In this document: piece after piece, positions 1 through 7,890 of the stretch
Layout of the letters: each line of letters starts with the position of its first letter
Position numbering within the stretch: the stretch's first letter is position 1
Origin: JAKOQB01 sp036824465
GTDB lineage: Bacteria > Pseudomonadota > Gammaproteobacteria > Burkholderiales > Burkholderiaceae_F
DNA: 16,187 nucleotides
NCBI GenBank assembly: GCA_036824465.1
Contig: DAITAC010000089.1
Span: forward strand, 1 to 16,187
Direction of reading: 5' to 3'
The notes under the pieces: model-generated
Databases searched by the model: none
What the model saw: only the letters and a program-made list of their open reading frames with translations
What the model was told of the DNA's origin: nothing
Translations under genes and position numbers: made by a program

Positions 1-770
1 GCAGCGCCGCCGGTCAGCAGCCCGACCCACACCACGCGCTTGGCCGAGAACCCGGCATAGCGCGCGGCGGCCTCCGCTTCGCCCGCCACCATCATCTGGA
101 AGCCATAGAAGCTGCGCTGCATGAACACATAGCCGGCCCCCAGCGCGAAGAGCGCAATCACAAACGCCAGATTGACGCGCGTGCCTTCGACCAGCAGCGG
201 CAACAGCGCGCCGTCGGTGAAGGTCTTGGTCTGCGGAAAGTTGAATCCCTCCGGGTCCTTCCACGGACCGAAGACCAGCCAGGAGACGAAGAGCTTGGCG
301 ATGTAAACGAGCATCAGCGACACGAGGATCTCGTTGGCGTTGAAGCGCGTCTTCAGGAACGCCGGAATCAGCGCCCACAACGCACCGCCAATCGCGCCCG
401 CAACGAGCATCATGGGCAGCATCAGCCACTTGCTTTCGACGCCGTAGAAGTACAGCGCCACCCCGGTCGAGGCGACGGCGCCGAGCATGTATTGGCCCTC
501 GGCACCGATGTTCCACACGTTGGCGCGGAAACCGACCGCGAGCCCGATCGCAATCAGCGCCAGCGGCGTGGCCTTCAGCAGCAACTCGGCAACGCCATAC
601 ATGTCGGCCAGCGGCTTGAGAAAGAAGATGTTCAGCCCGAGGATCGGGTCGCGGCCGAGCGACAGGAAGATGAGGAAGCCACCGATCACCATCAGCACCA
701 CCGCAATCAGCGGCGATGCATAGCGCATCGCGTTCGATGCTTCCGGGCGTGCTTCGAGTTCAAGCCACAT
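1..770 (-). CDS. ABC importer permease, nucleoside/simple-sugar (BmpA-associated) type, 3' end cut by window
   Basis: Inner-membrane permease of an ABC importer. About 256 codons are readable from an ATG at 768-770; the C-terminus lies beyond base 1. Several hydrophobic segments are visible, the first at about residues 18-38 (PLIAVVLMVIGGFLIFLSLG). The conserved run around residues 77-93 (GFRANVWNIGAEGQYML) is typical of BPD_transp_2 permeases such as those paired with BmpA/Med lipoproteins (YufP/NupP-like). The ATG overlaps the 3' end of the ATPase gene by 11 bp, so translation is probably coupled. A second permease and a periplasmic lipoprotein would be expected beyond the left edge. Substrate is inferred, not seen: location directly behind xdhC points to purine bases or nucleosides, possibly urate or allantoin. 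Family call is firm, substrate is not. Confidence 0.88.
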   Translation of the reverse strand, partial: MWLELEARPEASNAMRYASPLIAVVLMVIGGFLIFLSLGRDPILGLNIFFLKPLADMYGVAELLLKATPLALIAIGLAVGFRANVWNIGAEGQYMLGAVASTGVALYFYGVESKWLMLPMMLVAGAIGGALWALIPAFLKTRFNANEILVSLMLVYIAKLFVSWLVFGPWKDPEGFNFPQTKTFTDGALLPLLVEGTRVNLAFVIALFALGAGYVFMQRSFYGFQMMVAGEAEAAARYAGFSAKRVVWVGLLTGGA

Positions 771-2328
771 GGGGCACCTTTGCGGCGGCGTTCGCTGCCG
801 CGCTTTCGGCGCCCGGCCACATCCCGCTCATCCAAACGCCGATCTCCTCCACATTCGTTTCCGCCGCCAGCTTGGTCGGCGACAGCCGGCCCTTGGCGAT
901 CACGGCCATGCGATCGCAGATCTCGAACAGTTCGTCGAGTTCTTCGGAGATCACCAGCACGGCCGAACCTTCGTTGCGCAGATCGATCAGTGCCTGGCGA
1001 ATGAACGCCGCGGCACCGACGTCGACCCCCCAGGTCGGTTGCGCGACCACCAGCAGCTTCGGCGATTGCCGGATTTCCCGCCCCATGATGAATTTCTGCA
1101 GATTGCCGCCCGACAGGGATTTGGCCGGTGCATTCGGGCCACCGCAACGCACGTCGAAGGCCTTGATCGTGTCGTGCGCGAAAAGCTTCATCGCATCGAA
1201 GTCGATCAGCCCACGCTTGAGCATGCCGCGCTGGTGCGCCGTCAGCAGCGCGTTGTAGGCAAGCGAGAGTTTCGGCACCGCGCCGCGGCCAAGCCGCTCT
1301 TCGGGCACGAAACCCATGCCAAGCTTGCGGCGTCGCCCTGGCATCATGCGCCCGGCCTCCGTGCCGCAGACCTGCACGGGGTGCTTTTCCGCGTGCGGCT
1401 CCTCGCCGGAGATCGCACGCAGCAGTTCCTGCTGGCCGTTGCCCGACACGCCAGCGATGCCGACGATTTCGCCGGCGTGCACGTCGAGATGGATGTCCTT
1501 CAGATCGGTGCCGAATGGATCGTCGCTCGCGTGCGACAGCCCCGACAGTCGCAGCAGCACCTTGCCGCCTTCCTTGAGCGCACTGTGCTGGCAAACTGGC
1601 AGGTCCTTGCCGATCATCAGCCGCGCCATCGACTTCGGCGTCTCCTTGGACGGGATGCATGTGCCCGTCACCTTGCCACCGCGCAGCACGGTAGCGACAT
1701 GGCACAGTTCCTGGATCTCGTCGAGCTTGTGACTGATGTACAGGATCGAGCAGCCTTCGGAGGACAGAAATCGCAGCGTCTCGAAGAGTTTGCGCACGGC
1801 CTGCGGCGTCAGCACCGAGGTCGGCTCGTCCATGATCAGCAGGCGCGGGTTCTGCAGCAGGCAGCGCACGATCTCGACCCGCTGCCGCTCACCGACCGAC
1901 AGCGCATGCACCAGCCGGCGCGGATCGACCGGCAGCCCGTATTTCTCCGAGACTTTCTCGATGCGCGTGGCAAGGTAGTTCAGGTCCGGCGCGCCGGGCA
2001 GTCCGAGCGCCACGTTCTCGACCACGGTCAACGTCTCGAACAGCGAGAAGTGCTGGAACACCATGCCGATGCCGATCGAGCGTGCATGCGCGGGACTCTC
2101 GACGTGGACGCGGTTGCCCTCCCAGGTGATCTCACCCTCGGTCGGTCGTGTGACGCCATAAATGATCTTCATCAGCGTCGACTTCCCGGCGCCGTTCTCG
2201 CCCAGCACGGCGTGGATTTCACCCGGCATCGCGGTCAGGTCGATGCCGTCATTGGCGACCACGGTCGGATACACCTTGCGGATGCCGCGTAGCTGCAGCC
2301 GCGGTGTCCCTTCTGGCAGTTTCGTCAC
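760..2328 (-). CDS. Double-domain ABC transporter ATPase, sugar/nucleoside importer type
   Basis: Cytoplasmic ATPase of 522 aa with two fused ABC domains, the architecture of MglA/RbsA/YufO-type importers. Domain 1 has Walker A GENGAGKS (43-50), Q-loop FQHFSLFE (from 91), signature LSVGERQR (143-150), Walker B LLIMDEP (163-169) and H-loop H200. Domain 2 has a degenerate P-loop AGVSGNGQQE (about 292-301), signature LSGGNLQK (405-412) and Walker B ending AQPTWGVD, where Q430 replaces the catalytic Glu. That asymmetry is normal in this family and implies one fully active ATP site. The start is GTG at 2326-2328, chosen because GGAGGA lies 7 nt upstream. The gene follows xdhC by 39 bp and overlaps the permease by 11 bp, so it belongs to the xdh operon. 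It likely powers uptake of a purine; the exact ligand cannot be read from the sequence. Confidence 0.93.
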   Translation of the reverse strand: MTKLPEGTPRLQLRGIRKVYPTVVANDGIDLTAMPGEIHAVLGENGAGKSTLMKIIYGVTRPTEGEITWEGNRVHVESPAHARSIGIGMVFQHFSLFETLTVVENVALGLPGAPDLNYLATRIEKVSEKYGLPVDPRRLVHALSVGERQRVEIVRCLLQNPRLLIMDEPTSVLTPQAVRKLFETLRFLSSEGCSILYISHKLDEIQELCHVATVLRGGKVTGTCIPSKETPKSMARLMIGKDLPVCQHSALKEGGKVLLRLSGLSHASDDPFGTDLKDIHLDVHAGEIVGIAGVSGNGQQELLRAISGEEPHAEKHPVQVCGTEAGRMMPGRRRKLGMGFVPEERLGRGAVPKLSLAYNALLTAHQRGMLKRGLIDFDAMKLFAHDTIKAFDVRCGGPNAPAKSLSGGNLQKFIMGREIRQSPKLLVVAQPTWGVDVGAAAFIRQALIDLRNEGSAVLVISEELDELFEICDRMAVIAKGRLSPTKLAAETNVEEIGVWMSGMWPGAESAAANAAAKVPHVA

Positions 2329-2367
2329 GCTGTCTCCTCCACGACTTCTTGTCTTGCTGCGTCCGGC

Positions 2368-3450
2368 CTAGGCGCTGCGCTGGACCGCGTCGCTCGACTG
2401 CTGCGTCTGCGCCTCGCGCACCTGCAACAGCTGCGCTGCGACGGCAAGCGCAATCACCGCAGGTTCCTTGCCGGTGATTCCACGCACGCCAACGGGGCAG
2501 GTCATGCGCGCAAATCGATCCTTCGGCACGCCGCGCGCTTCCATGCGGCGCTCGAACAGGCGCCGCTTCGTCGCCGAGCCGATCAGTCCAAAGTAGGCAA
2601 AGTCATCACGCCGGAGAATCCGCTCAGCCAGTAACTGGTCGAGTGCGTGACTGTGCGTTATCACGAGGAAGTAGCTTCCCGGAAGTGCTGCATCGACCTC
2701 TTCGTCCGGCGCATCGGTCACGACCGCGCGCACCTGCACTGGCAGCTCGGAGGGAAACTCCGACGCGCGTTCATCGACCCAGGTGATGCGGCACGGCACC
2801 CCGGTCAGCGTGCGCACCAGCGCGCGGCCGACATGGCCGGCTCCGAATAGCACGATGTTGAAGCTCACTGCGCGGATCGGATCGAAGAACAGCACGGCTG
2901 AATCCTGATCGCTCCCGACGCGACGCAGGGTCGCGTCTCCAGATGCAAGCAACTTGCCTGCCGCGACCGTGGCAGCGTCGTCGAGCCGCGCGTTGCCCAA
3001 ACTGCCTGAGGCGCTATCGGAGAAGACCACCCGCTTGCCCGCGCTTGCGCCCGCCGCAGCGCTGACGATCACGCAATGCCGGCCCGTTGCATACGAATCG
3101 TGCACGCGCTGCAGCCAACCGGCACCGGCCGTTACCGGTTCGAAAAGCAGATCGACTGAACCGCCGCAGCATTGCCCGAGCATTGCGCCGAGCGGAAAAC
3201 GCTTCAACGGGCCGCCGGCGGTGTCGTCCCTGGCGCCGGCCAGCATGCCGCGCGCGATCTCGATCGCCTGCAGCTCGAGATGGCCGCCGCCGATCGTGCC
3301 CGCGATCGTCGCGCGCGATACCACCATCTTGGCGCCCGCCGCCCGCGGTGCCGACCCGCGCGCCGCGACCACGGTCACCAGTACGGACGTCTCGCCGCAA
3401 TCGCTGGACCGAAGCAGCGCTTCTAGCCAGGCGTCGTTGCTCGAGTTCAT
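2368..3450 (-). CDS. xdhC: XdhC, molybdenum-cofactor insertion/sulfuration chaperone for xanthine dehydrogenase
   Basis: Cytoplasmic accessory protein of 360 aa in the XdhC/CoxI family. In characterised relatives (Rhodobacter capsulatus XdhC) it binds molybdenum cofactor, promotes its sulfuration and delivers it to XdhB; it is not part of the mature enzyme. Visible marks: N-terminal XdhC/CoxI block with RGSAPRAAGAKM (31-42) and GTIGGGHLE (51-59), the GQCCGG cysteine motif (92-97), then a C-terminal Rossmann half with FGAGHVGRAL (202-211), FGLIGSATKRRLFERR (from 287) and CPVGVRGITGKEPAVIAL (318-335), a family hallmark. The ATG at 3448-3450 overlaps the xdhB stop as ATGA, giving translational coupling. 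Length is near the upper normal range; the last ~20 residues (Gln/Ser-rich) are poorly conserved in character. Confidence 0.95.
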   Translation of the reverse strand: MNSSNDAWLEALLRSSDCGETSVLVTVVAARGSAPRAAGAKMVVSRATIAGTIGGGHLELQAIEIARGMLAGARDDTAGGPLKRFPLGAMLGQCCGGSVDLLFEPVTAGAGWLQRVHDSYATGRHCVIVSAAAGASAGKRVVFSDSASGSLGNARLDDAATVAAGKLLASGDATLRRVGSDQDSAVLFFDPIRAVSFNIVLFGAGHVGRALVRTLTGVPCRITWVDERASEFPSELPVQVRAVVTDAPDEEVDAALPGSYFLVITHSHALDQLLAERILRRDDFAYFGLIGSATKRRLFERRMEARGVPKDRFARMTCPVGVRGITGKEPAVIALAVAAQLLQVREAQTQQSSDAVQRSA

Positions 3451-5774
3451 TTCGCTTCCACACGCACCGCGTTGACCGCATTCATGATCGACTCGCAGCT
3501 CGCCGGCGCCTGCAGCGGCGGATCGATCGCGTAGTCGCCGATACTCGAGATCGCATCGCGAATCGCGAAGAACACGGCAAAGCCGAGCAGCAGCGGCGGC
3601 TCGCCCACGGCCTTCGAGCGGAACACCGTGTCTTCTACGTTCGGGTTGTCGAACAACTCAACACGCAAATCGGTCGGGCAATCGTTGACCGCCGGGATCT
3701 TGTAGGTCGACGGCGAATGCGTCATCAGCTTGCCGTCCTTGTTCCACCACAGCTCCTCGGTAGTGAGCCACCCCATGCCCTGGATGAATGCGCCTTCGAC
3801 CTGGCCGATATCGACCGCGGGATTGATGGACGTGCCGGCGTCGTGCAGCAGATCAGTGCGCAGCAGCTTCCATTCGCCCGTCAGCGTGTCGACAATGACC
3901 TCCGATACCGCCGCACCATAGGCGAAGTAATAGAACGGCCGGCCGGTCAGGGTCTTGCGATCCCAATGCAATTTGGGTGTCGCGTAGAAACCGTCCGACC
4001 ACAACTGCACGCGCGCCTGATACGCCTGCTCCACCAGTTCAGGAAACGGCAACACGCTGCAGTGCACGCGTACCGTATCGTTGGCAAACACGACATCAGA
4101 CGCGTTTCCGCCGTACTTCTGCGCCGCGAAGTTCGCCAGTCGCGTCTTGATCTGGCGCGCTGCGTCTTCGCCGGCCTTGCCGTTCAGGTCGCTGCCGGTC
4201 GAGGCCGCGGTCGCCGAGGTATTGGCCACCTTGCTGGTGTCGGCGGCGGTTGCGCGCACGTGTGCAAGGCTGATGCCGAGTTCGTGCGCAACCATCTGCG
4301 CGACCTTGGTGTTCAGGCCCTGGCCCATCTCGGTGCCGCCATGGTTCACCAGCACCGAACCGTCCGTGTACACGTGTACCAGCGCGCCAGCCTGGTTGTA
4401 GTGCACGACGTTGAACGAGATGCCGAACTTCACCGGCGTCAGCGCGATACCCTTCTTCAGCACCGGGTTCGTGGCGTTGAACGCGCGTGTTTCAGCACGG
4501 CGGCGGCGATACTCGCTCGATGCCTCGAGCTGATCCACCAGTTCGTGGATCACGTTGTCTTCGACCACCTGTCCGTACGGCGTGACGTTGCGGTCGTCCT
4601 TGCCGTAGAAATTGAGCTTGCGAACGTCGAGCGGATCCTTGCCCAGGCGGCGCGCGATGTTGTCGATGATGTATTCGATCGCGATCGCACCCTGCGGCCC
4701 GCCGAAGCCGCGGAATGCGGTGTTCGACTGCGTGTTGGTCTTGCCGGCGAGCGAGTGGATATCGACATCGGCCAGGTAGTAAGTGTTGTCGAAGTGGCAC
4801 AGCGCGCGTGTGGCCACCGGGCCCGACAGATCGGCCGAGAACCCGGCGCGCGAACACATCTCAACCTTGGACCCCTTGATGCGACCATCGTCGTCGAAGC
4901 CGACTTCGTACTCATAGTGGAAGCAGTGGCGCTTGCCGGTGATCAGCATGTCGTCGTCGCGGTCCAGGCGCAACTTGACCGGTCGCTTCAAACGGGCCGC
5001 CGCGACCGCCGCCACACAGGCAAACAACGCTGACTGCGATTCCTTACCGCCAAAGCCGCCTCCCATACGGCGCATCTCGACCGTGACCTGGTTGTCGCGC
5101 AAATTCAGCGCATGGGCGACGACCTTCTGCATTTCCGTCGGGTGCTGGGTCGAGCACCACACTTGCAGGCAGTTGTCTTCTCGCGGAGCCGCGTACGAGA
5201 TCTGGCCTTCCAGATAGAACTGCTCCTGGCCGCCTATGTAGAACTCGCCGGCAAGTCGATGCGTCGCCGCCTTGATTGCCGCCGCCGGTTCGCCGCGTTT
5301 CAGGTGCAGCGACGGGATCACGAATGAACGCTGCCGTTTTGCCTCCTGCGGCGTCAATATTGCGGGCAGGTCCTCATATTCGATCACTGCCTTGCGCGCG
5401 GCGCGGCGCGCCTGGTCGTAGGTCTCTGCGATCACCGCGAAGATCGGCTGCCCGACGTACTGCACGACGTCGTCGGCGAGGATCGGATCGTCATGAATGA
5501 TCGGTCCGCAGTCGTTCTCGCCCGGGATATCGTGCGCGGTCAGCACCGCAACCACGCCCGGCATCGCCCGCACGGGGTCGAGGTCGATGGTACGCAGCAT
5601 CGCGTGCGGCCTGGTGCTTGTCCCGAGCGCGGCGTACAGCGTGCCGTCGAGCTCGGCGATGTCGTCGACGTACGTCGCCTCGCCCGAGACATGCAAATGG
5701 GCCGACTCGTGCGGGTGCGGAGCGCCGGCGGCCGACTTGAACGACTGCAAATGAAGATCATCCGGCCTGTTCAT
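3447..5774 (-). CDS. xdhB: Xanthine dehydrogenase, molybdopterin-binding large subunit
   Basis: Catalytic subunit (775 aa) oxidising hypoxanthine to xanthine and xanthine to urate at the Mo centre; pairs with XdhA as an (AB)2 enzyme in the cytoplasm. Two molybdopterin-dehydrogenase domains are evident: the a/b hammerhead (about 25-135) and the Mo-binding region (about 155-750). Active-site residues known from bovine and R. capsulatus XDH are all present: Q183 in GGQEQFYLEG, E245 in GGGFGGKES, R355 in NTAFRGFGGP and the general-base E725 in KAVGEPPLLLG. Other signatures are EMGQGLNTK (482-490) and IGQVEGAFIQGMGW (656-669). The Glu/Arg substrate pair supports a purine substrate rather than aldehyde or CO. 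The ATG lies 9 bp after the xdhA stop, and the stop overlaps xdhC. Length is normal for the bacterial split form. Confidence 0.97.
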   Translation of the reverse strand: MNRPDDLHLQSFKSAAGAPHPHESAHLHVSGEATYVDDIAELDGTLYAALGTSTRPHAMLRTIDLDPVRAMPGVVAVLTAHDIPGENDCGPIIHDDPILADDVVQYVGQPIFAVIAETYDQARRAARKAVIEYEDLPAILTPQEAKRQRSFVIPSLHLKRGEPAAAIKAATHRLAGEFYIGGQEQFYLEGQISYAAPREDNCLQVWCSTQHPTEMQKVVAHALNLRDNQVTVEMRRMGGGFGGKESQSALFACVAAVAAARLKRPVKLRLDRDDDMLITGKRHCFHYEYEVGFDDDGRIKGSKVEMCSRAGFSADLSGPVATRALCHFDNTYYLADVDIHSLAGKTNTQSNTAFRGFGGPQGAIAIEYIIDNIARRLGKDPLDVRKLNFYGKDDRNVTPYGQVVEDNVIHELVDQLEASSEYRRRRAETRAFNATNPVLKKGIALTPVKFGISFNVVHYNQAGALVHVYTDGSVLVNHGGTEMGQGLNTKVAQMVAHELGISLAHVRATAADTSKVANTSATAASTGSDLNGKAGEDAARQIKTRLANFAAQKYGGNASDVVFANDTVRVHCSVLPFPELVEQAYQARVQLWSDGFYATPKLHWDRKTLTGRPFYYFAYGAAVSEVIVDTLTGEWKLLRTDLLHDAGTSINPAVDIGQVEGAFIQGMGWLTTEELWWNKDGKLMTHSPSTYKIPAVNDCPTDLRVELFDNPNVEDTVFRSKAVGEPPLLLGFAVFFAIRDAISSIGDYAIDPPLQAPASCESIMNAVNAVRVEAK

Positions 5775-5783
5775 GGCGCCGTC

Positions 5784-7274
5784 CTACGCCGCCGCGAAAA
5801 CGCTGACCGCGCTCGCCGGCAGCGGGTTCACGGGGCGCGTCTCCAGGAAGAAACGCTGCATCAGGTTCTTCGTCGTCTGCAGCCGGTAGGCATCGCTGGC
5901 GCGCATGTCGCTGATCGGCGCATAGTCGCGCCCGAGCGCATCGGCCGCGGCACGCACGGTAGCTTCGTTCCAGGGCTTGCCGGTCAGCACCGCCTCGGTC
6001 TCGACGCCGCGTTTCGGCGTGGCCGCCACGCCGCCGAACGCGACGCGCGCGCCGATGATGCGCTCGCCATCGAGTCGGATCGCAAACGCCGCGCACACGG
6101 CCGAGATGTCCGAGTCGTAGCGCTTCGACACCTTGTACGTCCTGAAACGCAAGTCCGCGGCGGGAAGCGGCACCTCGACCGCCTCGACGATTTCGTCGGC
6201 CTGCATCGCCTTCTTCATGTAAGCCACGTACAGGTCTTCCAGCGGCAGCGTTCGCGCGCGCGCCGTATTGCGCAGGACCACGCGCGCTCCCACAACGATC
6301 AGCCACGGCATCGAGTCGCCGATCGGTGAGCCGTTCGCAACGTTGCCGCCCAACGTGCCTGCGTTGCGGATCGGAGTTGACGCGAAACGCTCCCACATCT
6401 CGCGCGCCTGCGGGTAATGGCGCAGCAGAGCGCCATAACCGTCGTTCAGAGATACACCGGCGCCGATACGAACCAGGCCGTCCTTTTCGCTCACCTGCCG
6501 CAGTTCATCGACCTGGCCGAGGTAGATGATCTGGTTCAACTCACGCAACTGCTTGGTGACCCATAGTCCGACGTCGGTGCTTCCGGCCAGGAGCACGGCA
6601 TCCGGATGCTCGGCGCGCAGCGCAGTGAGTTCCGCCAGCGTGCGCGGTGCAAAGAACCAGCGGCCCTCGAACTCGTATTGCAGCGTGGTGTCGCGCCGCA
6701 CTTGCTGCAACTGCTCCCGCAGCGCTTTGCGATCGAAGGCCACCTTCGGCCGCTCAAACATCTGCTGGCCCGCCTGCAGGATCGGCCGGTAACCGGTGCA
6801 GCGGCACAGGTTGCCGGCGATCGCCGTGCGCAGTTCGCCGTCGCCCGGACGGGTGCCCTGCTCCGCGTGTGCAAGGTAGCGCTCCCACAGCGACATCACG
6901 AACCCGGGCGTGCAGAAACCGCACTGCGAACCGTGGCAATCGACCATCGCCTGCTGCACTGGATGCAGCGCACCATCGGAGCGTCGCAGGCTTTCGACCG
7001 TGAACAGCGCCTTGCCGTCAAGCGTGGGCACGAACTGGATACAGGCGTTGACCGTCTTCATCTCGACGCCGTCGCCGCGCAGTTCTCCCAACACCACCGT
7101 GCATGCGCCGCAGTCGCCTTCGGCGCAGCCCTCCTTGGTCCCGGGGAGCCGCCGATCCTCGCGCAGGAAATTCAACACCGTCCGGGTCGGGTCCGGTGCC
7201 CGCACGCGCACCGGCGCGCCGTTCAGCAGAAACCGCACCTCGTCCGCGCCCGCCACAGGATCACCGATCTTCAC
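5784..7274 (-). CDS. xdhA: Xanthine dehydrogenase, 2x[2Fe-2S] and FAD small subunit
   Basis: Electron-transfer subunit (496 aa) carrying electrons from the Mo site through two [2Fe-2S] clusters to FAD and then NAD+. Domain order: plant-type ferredoxin with C50, C55, C58 and C78; [2Fe-2S]-binding helical domain with C118xxC121 in SQCGFCTPGF and C157xC159 in NLCRCTGYRP; FAD domain with AGSTDVGL (230-237) and RNAGTLGGNVANGSPIGD (303-320); C-terminal CO-dehydrogenase flavoprotein-like domain (about 385-490). All eight cluster cysteines are present. The start is taken as GTG at 7272-7274 because the ferredoxin domain begins within 15 residues; the ribosome-binding site is weak (GGGGA about 11 nt upstream), so the exact start is uncertain. 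It sits 36 bp after hiuH and 9 bp before xdhB. Confidence 0.96.
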   Translation of the reverse strand: MKIGDPVAGADEVRFLLNGAPVRVRAPDPTRTVLNFLREDRRLPGTKEGCAEGDCGACTVVLGELRGDGVEMKTVNACIQFVPTLDGKALFTVESLRRSDGALHPVQQAMVDCHGSQCGFCTPGFVMSLWERYLAHAEQGTRPGDGELRTAIAGNLCRCTGYRPILQAGQQMFERPKVAFDRKALREQLQQVRRDTTLQYEFEGRWFFAPRTLAELTALRAEHPDAVLLAGSTDVGLWVTKQLRELNQIIYLGQVDELRQVSEKDGLVRIGAGVSLNDGYGALLRHYPQAREMWERFASTPIRNAGTLGGNVANGSPIGDSMPWLIVVGARVVLRNTARARTLPLEDLYVAYMKKAMQADEIVEAVEVPLPAADLRFRTYKVSKRYDSDISAVCAAFAIRLDGERIIGARVAFGGVAATPKRGVETEAVLTGKPWNEATVRAAADALGRDYAPISDMRASDAYRLQTTKNLMQRFFLETRPVNPLPASAVSVFAAA

Positions 7275-7310
7275 ACTTGCCGTCCCCGATTCTGCATTCC
7301 ATCAAATCCT

Positions 7311-7661
7311 TCAGCTGCCGCGATAGGTCGAATAACTCCACGGTGACACCAGCAGCGGCACATGGTAGTGCGCGGCTGCGTCGGCCACACCGAAGCGCAG
7401 CACCACATCGCCGACGAACGCCGGCGACGGCAGCGCAGCGTCGAGCGCGCGGAAGTATTCGTCGACCTGGAAAACCAGCTCGTAACGGCCAGCACGAAAC
7501 GCCTCGCCTTCCAGCAGCGGCTCGTCGCAGCGTCCGTCCGCATTCGTGCGCACCTCTCTGAGGAGCGTGCGCGCGGCATCGAGCGCATGCAGCGCAATAC
7601 GCACGCCGGCAGCGGGCCGGCCGTGCGCGGTATCCAGTACATGCGTGGTCAGCTTTCCCAT
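7311..7661 (-). CDS. hiuH: 5-hydroxyisourate hydrolase (transthyretin-like)
   Basis: Hydrolyses 5-hydroxyisourate, the unstable product of urate oxidation, to OHCU. The 116-aa length is normal for this family. Signature features are all visible: N-terminal KLTTHVLDTAHG with H7, R44 in TNADGR, H98 in HYHVPLL and the C-terminal tetrapeptide YRGS (113-116) that separates these enzymes from true transthyretins. The ATG at 7659-7661 was chosen over an upstream in-frame ATG at 7703 because the family begins with this KLTTHVLD strand and GGGGGA lies upstream. No signal peptide, so cytoplasmic. It is the first gene of the hiuH-xdhABC-ABC operon. Having it first, before xdh, implies that urate oxidation takes place in this organism although no urate oxidase gene is in the window. 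Confidence 0.96.
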   Translation of the reverse strand: MGKLTTHVLDTAHGRPAAGVRIALHALDAARTLLREVRTNADGRCDEPLLEGEAFRAGRYELVFQVDEYFRALDAALPSPAFVGDVVLRFGVADAAAHYHVPLLVSPWSYSTYRGS

Positions 7662-7714
7662 ATGCGCTCGTCCCCCGATGCAGCGAGGTGCGGACGATGT
7701 CATTCGTCGTTTTT

Positions 7715-7732
7715 CTTGTCAACATTATTCTA
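7715..7732 (-). promoter_or_regulatory. Candidate hiuH-xdh promoter -10 with adjoining operator copy 1
   Basis: On the minus strand a -10-like TAGAAT occupies 7727-7732, about 65 nt before the hiuH start. Directly downstream of it, at about 7715-7724, lies ATGTTGACAA, which matches the copy at 7869-7878 at 9 of 10 positions in opposite orientation. A protein bound there would block initiation. No convincing -35 box is seen 16-18 nt upstream of TAGAAT. The TTGACA inside the motif could itself be read as a -35, but no -10 follows at the right distance. Confidence 0.4.
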
Positions 7733-7748
7733 TTGTTCTGTGCACAAT
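7732..7748. promoter_or_regulatory. Inverted repeat in the divergent control region
   Basis: ATTGT (7732-7736), a 7-nt spacer, then ACAAT (7744-7748) form a perfect 5-bp dyad. It overlaps the TAGAAT hexamer. The TTGT/ACAA arms resemble those of the TGTTGACAA sites but are set further apart, so this may be an additional or alternative binding site. Short arms make chance occurrence possible. Confidence 0.25.
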
Positions 7749-7826
7749 TACGTGAGTCGGGCGGCCGAGATGGGTTGACGAAAGGCGCCAGCGCTCAATG
7801 CCGCCGCCCGATCTCGCAGTGCAGTA

Positions 7827-7878
7827 TTGCCTTTTCGCTCGACCGCCTGTTAGCATCCGTCCGCGTTTTTGTTGACAA
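7827..7878 (+). promoter_or_regulatory. Candidate gntR promoter with operator copy 2
   Basis: TTGCCT (7827-7832) and TAGCAT (7851-7856) are spaced by 18 nt and would start transcription near 7863. TTGTTGACAA, a TTGT-N2-ACAA dyad, follows at 7869-7878, only 12 nt before the regulator's ATG. Placement just downstream of a start site suits autorepression. The hexamers match consensus at 4 of 6 each, so the promoter call is tentative. The paired, mirror-image arrangement with the copy at 7715-7724 is the stronger evidence. Confidence 0.4.
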
Positions 7879-7890
7879 TCCAGAAAGCAG

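Noticed and set aside
769..2292. A 507-codon plus-strand frame opposite the ABC ATPase
   Set aside because: The opposite strand has all ABC motifs in order; this frame has none.
760..2328. Loss of the catalytic Glu in the second ABC domain (AQPTWGVD) as a sign of decay
   Set aside because: Gln at this place is the normal state in the RbsA/MglA/BmpA-type ATPases.
3087..5033. A 648-codon open frame on the plus strand opposite xdhB and xdhC
   Set aside because: It is antisense to genes with full catalytic motifs, is Arg/His/Gln-rich as expected from GC-rich codons read backwards, and shows no domain.
7871..7878. TTGACA at 7872-7877 read as a -35 box for the regulator
   Set aside because: The regulator's ATG is at 7891, so a -10 would fall inside the coding region; the sequence fits better as an operator dyad.
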